Program-made: the position numbers and the translations under genes | Part shown: positions 62,983 through 64,000 of the stretch, in pieces | How positions within the stretch are numbered: position 1 is the first letter of the stretch | How the letters are laid out: every line of letters starts with the position of its first letter | Source of the DNA: Marinomonas posidonica_A | Lineage (GTDB): Bacteria > Pseudomonadota > Gammaproteobacteria > Pseudomonadales > Marinomonadaceae | Direction: 5' to 3' | Assembly (NCBI RefSeq): GCF_043643765.1 | Contig: NZ_JBHZSP010000008.1 | Location: 1-64,000, forward strand | DNA length: 64,000 nt | Notes under the pieces: generated by a model | The model's input: only the letters and a program-made list of their open reading frames with translations | Told to the model about the DNA's origin: nothing | Databases searched by the model: none

Positions 62983-63055
62983 CAACTAAGTTATGCCTGT
63001 CCTGTATTATCTTCGCAAACGTTAACAACTAAGTTATGCCTGTCCTGTATTATCT
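62983..63055. repeat. 30-bp direct repeat, two exact copies
   Basis: Two identical 30-bp copies at 62983-63012 and 63026-63055, each beginning CAACTAAGTTATGCC, separated by 13 bp of unrelated sequence (period 43). No further copy is visible in the window. They lie between the transposase remnant and the toxin/immunity pair. Confidence 0.85.
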
Positions 63056-63089
63056 GTTTAAAGTGTGTGTCTATTTTTTATTTTAGTTT

Positions 63090-63533
63090 TCACCCATTTC
63101 CTTTAATTTTAGGAAATGCTAACCATGACATTAACAGAGTAGATAAAAAACCTACGATAAAAAAATAAGTCTGTGACAAAAATGATTTGCCACCTTCAAT
63201 TATTAATGAATCACCAGATAATAGAATCATCCACCAGTAATGAGCAATAATTCCACCGAAAAATGCTGTCCAAAGATAGGTCTTGACATTACCCACTAAT
63301 CTTAAATTAACACACAATATGGAAAGAACTAGCATAGGAATAAAATAAATAATTTCTGCCATAATTGAAACCATATAAAGAAGTACAAAGAAAGTTTGCA
63401 TCTCTATTAAAGTACCAGTTTTCAAAAGGTTGTTATGCATACTCACAAAAACAACAATACCTGCACCGCCAACCAAAGGAGAAAGAATCAAAAGGAAAAA
63501 CACTCGCCACGAAGGATAAATTATGGGCCTCAT
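63090..63533 (-). CDS. Small membrane protein, candidate immunity protein
   Basis: 147 aa with about four membrane segments (about 10-30, 45-72, 84-104 and 118-140). No recognised family. Its start (ATG) overlaps the stop of the leftward large protein by 4 bp, so it is coupled to it. This position, small size and unique composition (AT-rich) resemble immunity genes of polymorphic toxins, but nothing proves it. Confidence 0.5.
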   Translation of the reverse strand: MRPIIYPSWRVFFLLILSPLVGGAGIVVFVSMHNNLLKTGTLIEMQTFFVLLYMVSIMAEIIYFIPMLVLSILCVNLRLVGNVKTYLWTAFFGGIIAHYWWMILLSGDSLIIEGGKSFLSQTYFFIVGFLSTLLMSWLAFPKIKGNG

Positions 63534-64000
63534 GGACTACAACCCTGAGATTCTGAATATTCCATTAGCTTGCAGCCATAATTAACACGTGACTCATAGT
63601 TAATAACCTGAATCCCTCCTGAAACACCTTGTTTTTCTTCCGTGAAAATGTTATTACCAGCCCCCAAAATAGGAATAGATGTATCTGTAAATGCACTACT
63701 CATTTTCAAAAATACAGATTTATCTCCCAAATATTTTTCATGTACTGGCTGCAATGCCTGCTGTTCACTTTTTAGCTGATTAATATCCCAATCAGCTGGA
63801 TCACTTACTGTCTGGTTATACAAATTTTTAAAGTTATCAAAACCAGCGTTCATCAGTGCATCGCCTGCTTCCGCACGCCAATCATAAACTTCTGTTCCTG
63901 TTAATATGCCGCCTGCACCGAAAGTAAACCACGAACCATGACCATCAGCACCTAACCCTGTCAACGGTGCGCGGCTTACAAACTCTGCACCGCCATACCA
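63530..64000 (-). CDS. C-terminal end of a large secreted-type protein, probable polymorphic toxin, partial
   Basis: The leftward frame is open through the window edge. At least 156 aa are seen: WYGGAEFVSRAPLTGLGADG and SWFTFGAGGILTGTEVYDWR, then a helical part with FDNFKNLYNQTVSDPADWD and a terminal ESRVNYGCKLMEYSESQGCS. I do not recognise the domain. The overlap with a unique membrane gene, nearby transposase remnant and repeats suggest a toxin C-terminus in an exchangeable locus. Its start lies beyond the window. Confidence 0.5.
   Translation of the reverse strand, partial: WYGGAEFVSRAPLTGLGADGHGSWFTFGAGGILTGTEVYDWRAEAGDALMNAGFDNFKNLYNQTVSDPADWDINQLKSEQQALQPVHEKYLGDKSVFLKMSSAFTDTSIPILGAGNNIFTEEKQGVSGGIQVINYESRVNYGCKLMEYSESQGCSP

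Noticed and set aside
62983..63055. CRISPR array from the 30-bp repeats
   Set aside because: Only two copies, a 13-bp spacer that is too short, and no cas genes.

Overview
The window looks like a chromosomal stretch of a marine gammaproteobacterium of the Oceanospirillales type, most like Marinomonas. This rests on gene content: TRAP and ABC uptake systems, a complete gamma-glutamyl-putrescine route, PhoX, several c-di-GMP proteins, chemoreceptors, a FolE/FolM pair, and a moderate, somewhat AT-rich composition. No rRNA or tRNA gene was recognised, so the genus is an inference.

Layout. 1-997 is the end of an IS3-family element that leaves the window on the left. 1035-10704 holds small metabolic units: folE-folM, a secreted dienelactone-hydrolase-like protein, a glycosyltransferase/PAP2 phosphatase pair, a lipoprotein with an internal repeat, outer membrane phospholipase A, and an isomerase/2-hydroxyacid dehydrogenase/VOC/FMN-oxidoreductase group. 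10767-24240 is rich in signalling and surface proteins: a GGDEF-EAL protein, PhoX behind a candidate Pho box, two chemoreceptors, an EAL protein divergent from an XRE regulator, and small conserved proteins. 24246-31965 is a GntR-controlled ABC transporter of the 2-aminoethylphosphonate type with a DMT transporter and a HAD phosphatase.

32238-46195 is a nitrogen and polyamine block. It has an alanine/glycine symporter, agmatine deiminase and N-carbamoylputrescine amidase, PuuC, PuuB, a LuxR-type regulator, PuuA, a putrescine-type ABC transporter and a glutamine-amidotransferase-like hydrolase. Together they would take agmatine or putrescine towards gamma-glutamyl-GABA. The transporter's binding protein is frameshifted by a 4-bp tandem duplication. 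Promoter regions of this block share sequence motifs.

46319-53562 carries a periplasmic protein/diguanylate cyclase pair, a sugar ABC transporter of the Frc type, and a cysteine hydrolase divergent from a GlxA-type AraC regulator. 54063-62474 is the most interesting part. A TRAP transporter, an aldo/keto reductase and a YeiH exporter (broken by a 7-bp tandem duplication) face a GntR regulator, a Gfo/Idh/MocA dehydrogenase and a TauD-like 2-oxoglutarate dioxygenase. Nearly identical operator-like motifs lie before the leftward operon and before the dioxygenase. This looks like one regulon for uptake and oxidative cleavage of an organic compound, possibly a sulfonated sugar or a related sulfonate. 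The substrate is inferred only.

The right edge (62550-64000) is mobile or accessory: a dead REP-associated transposase, a 30-bp direct repeat, and the C-terminal end of a probable polymorphic toxin overlapping a small membrane protein that may be its immunity factor.
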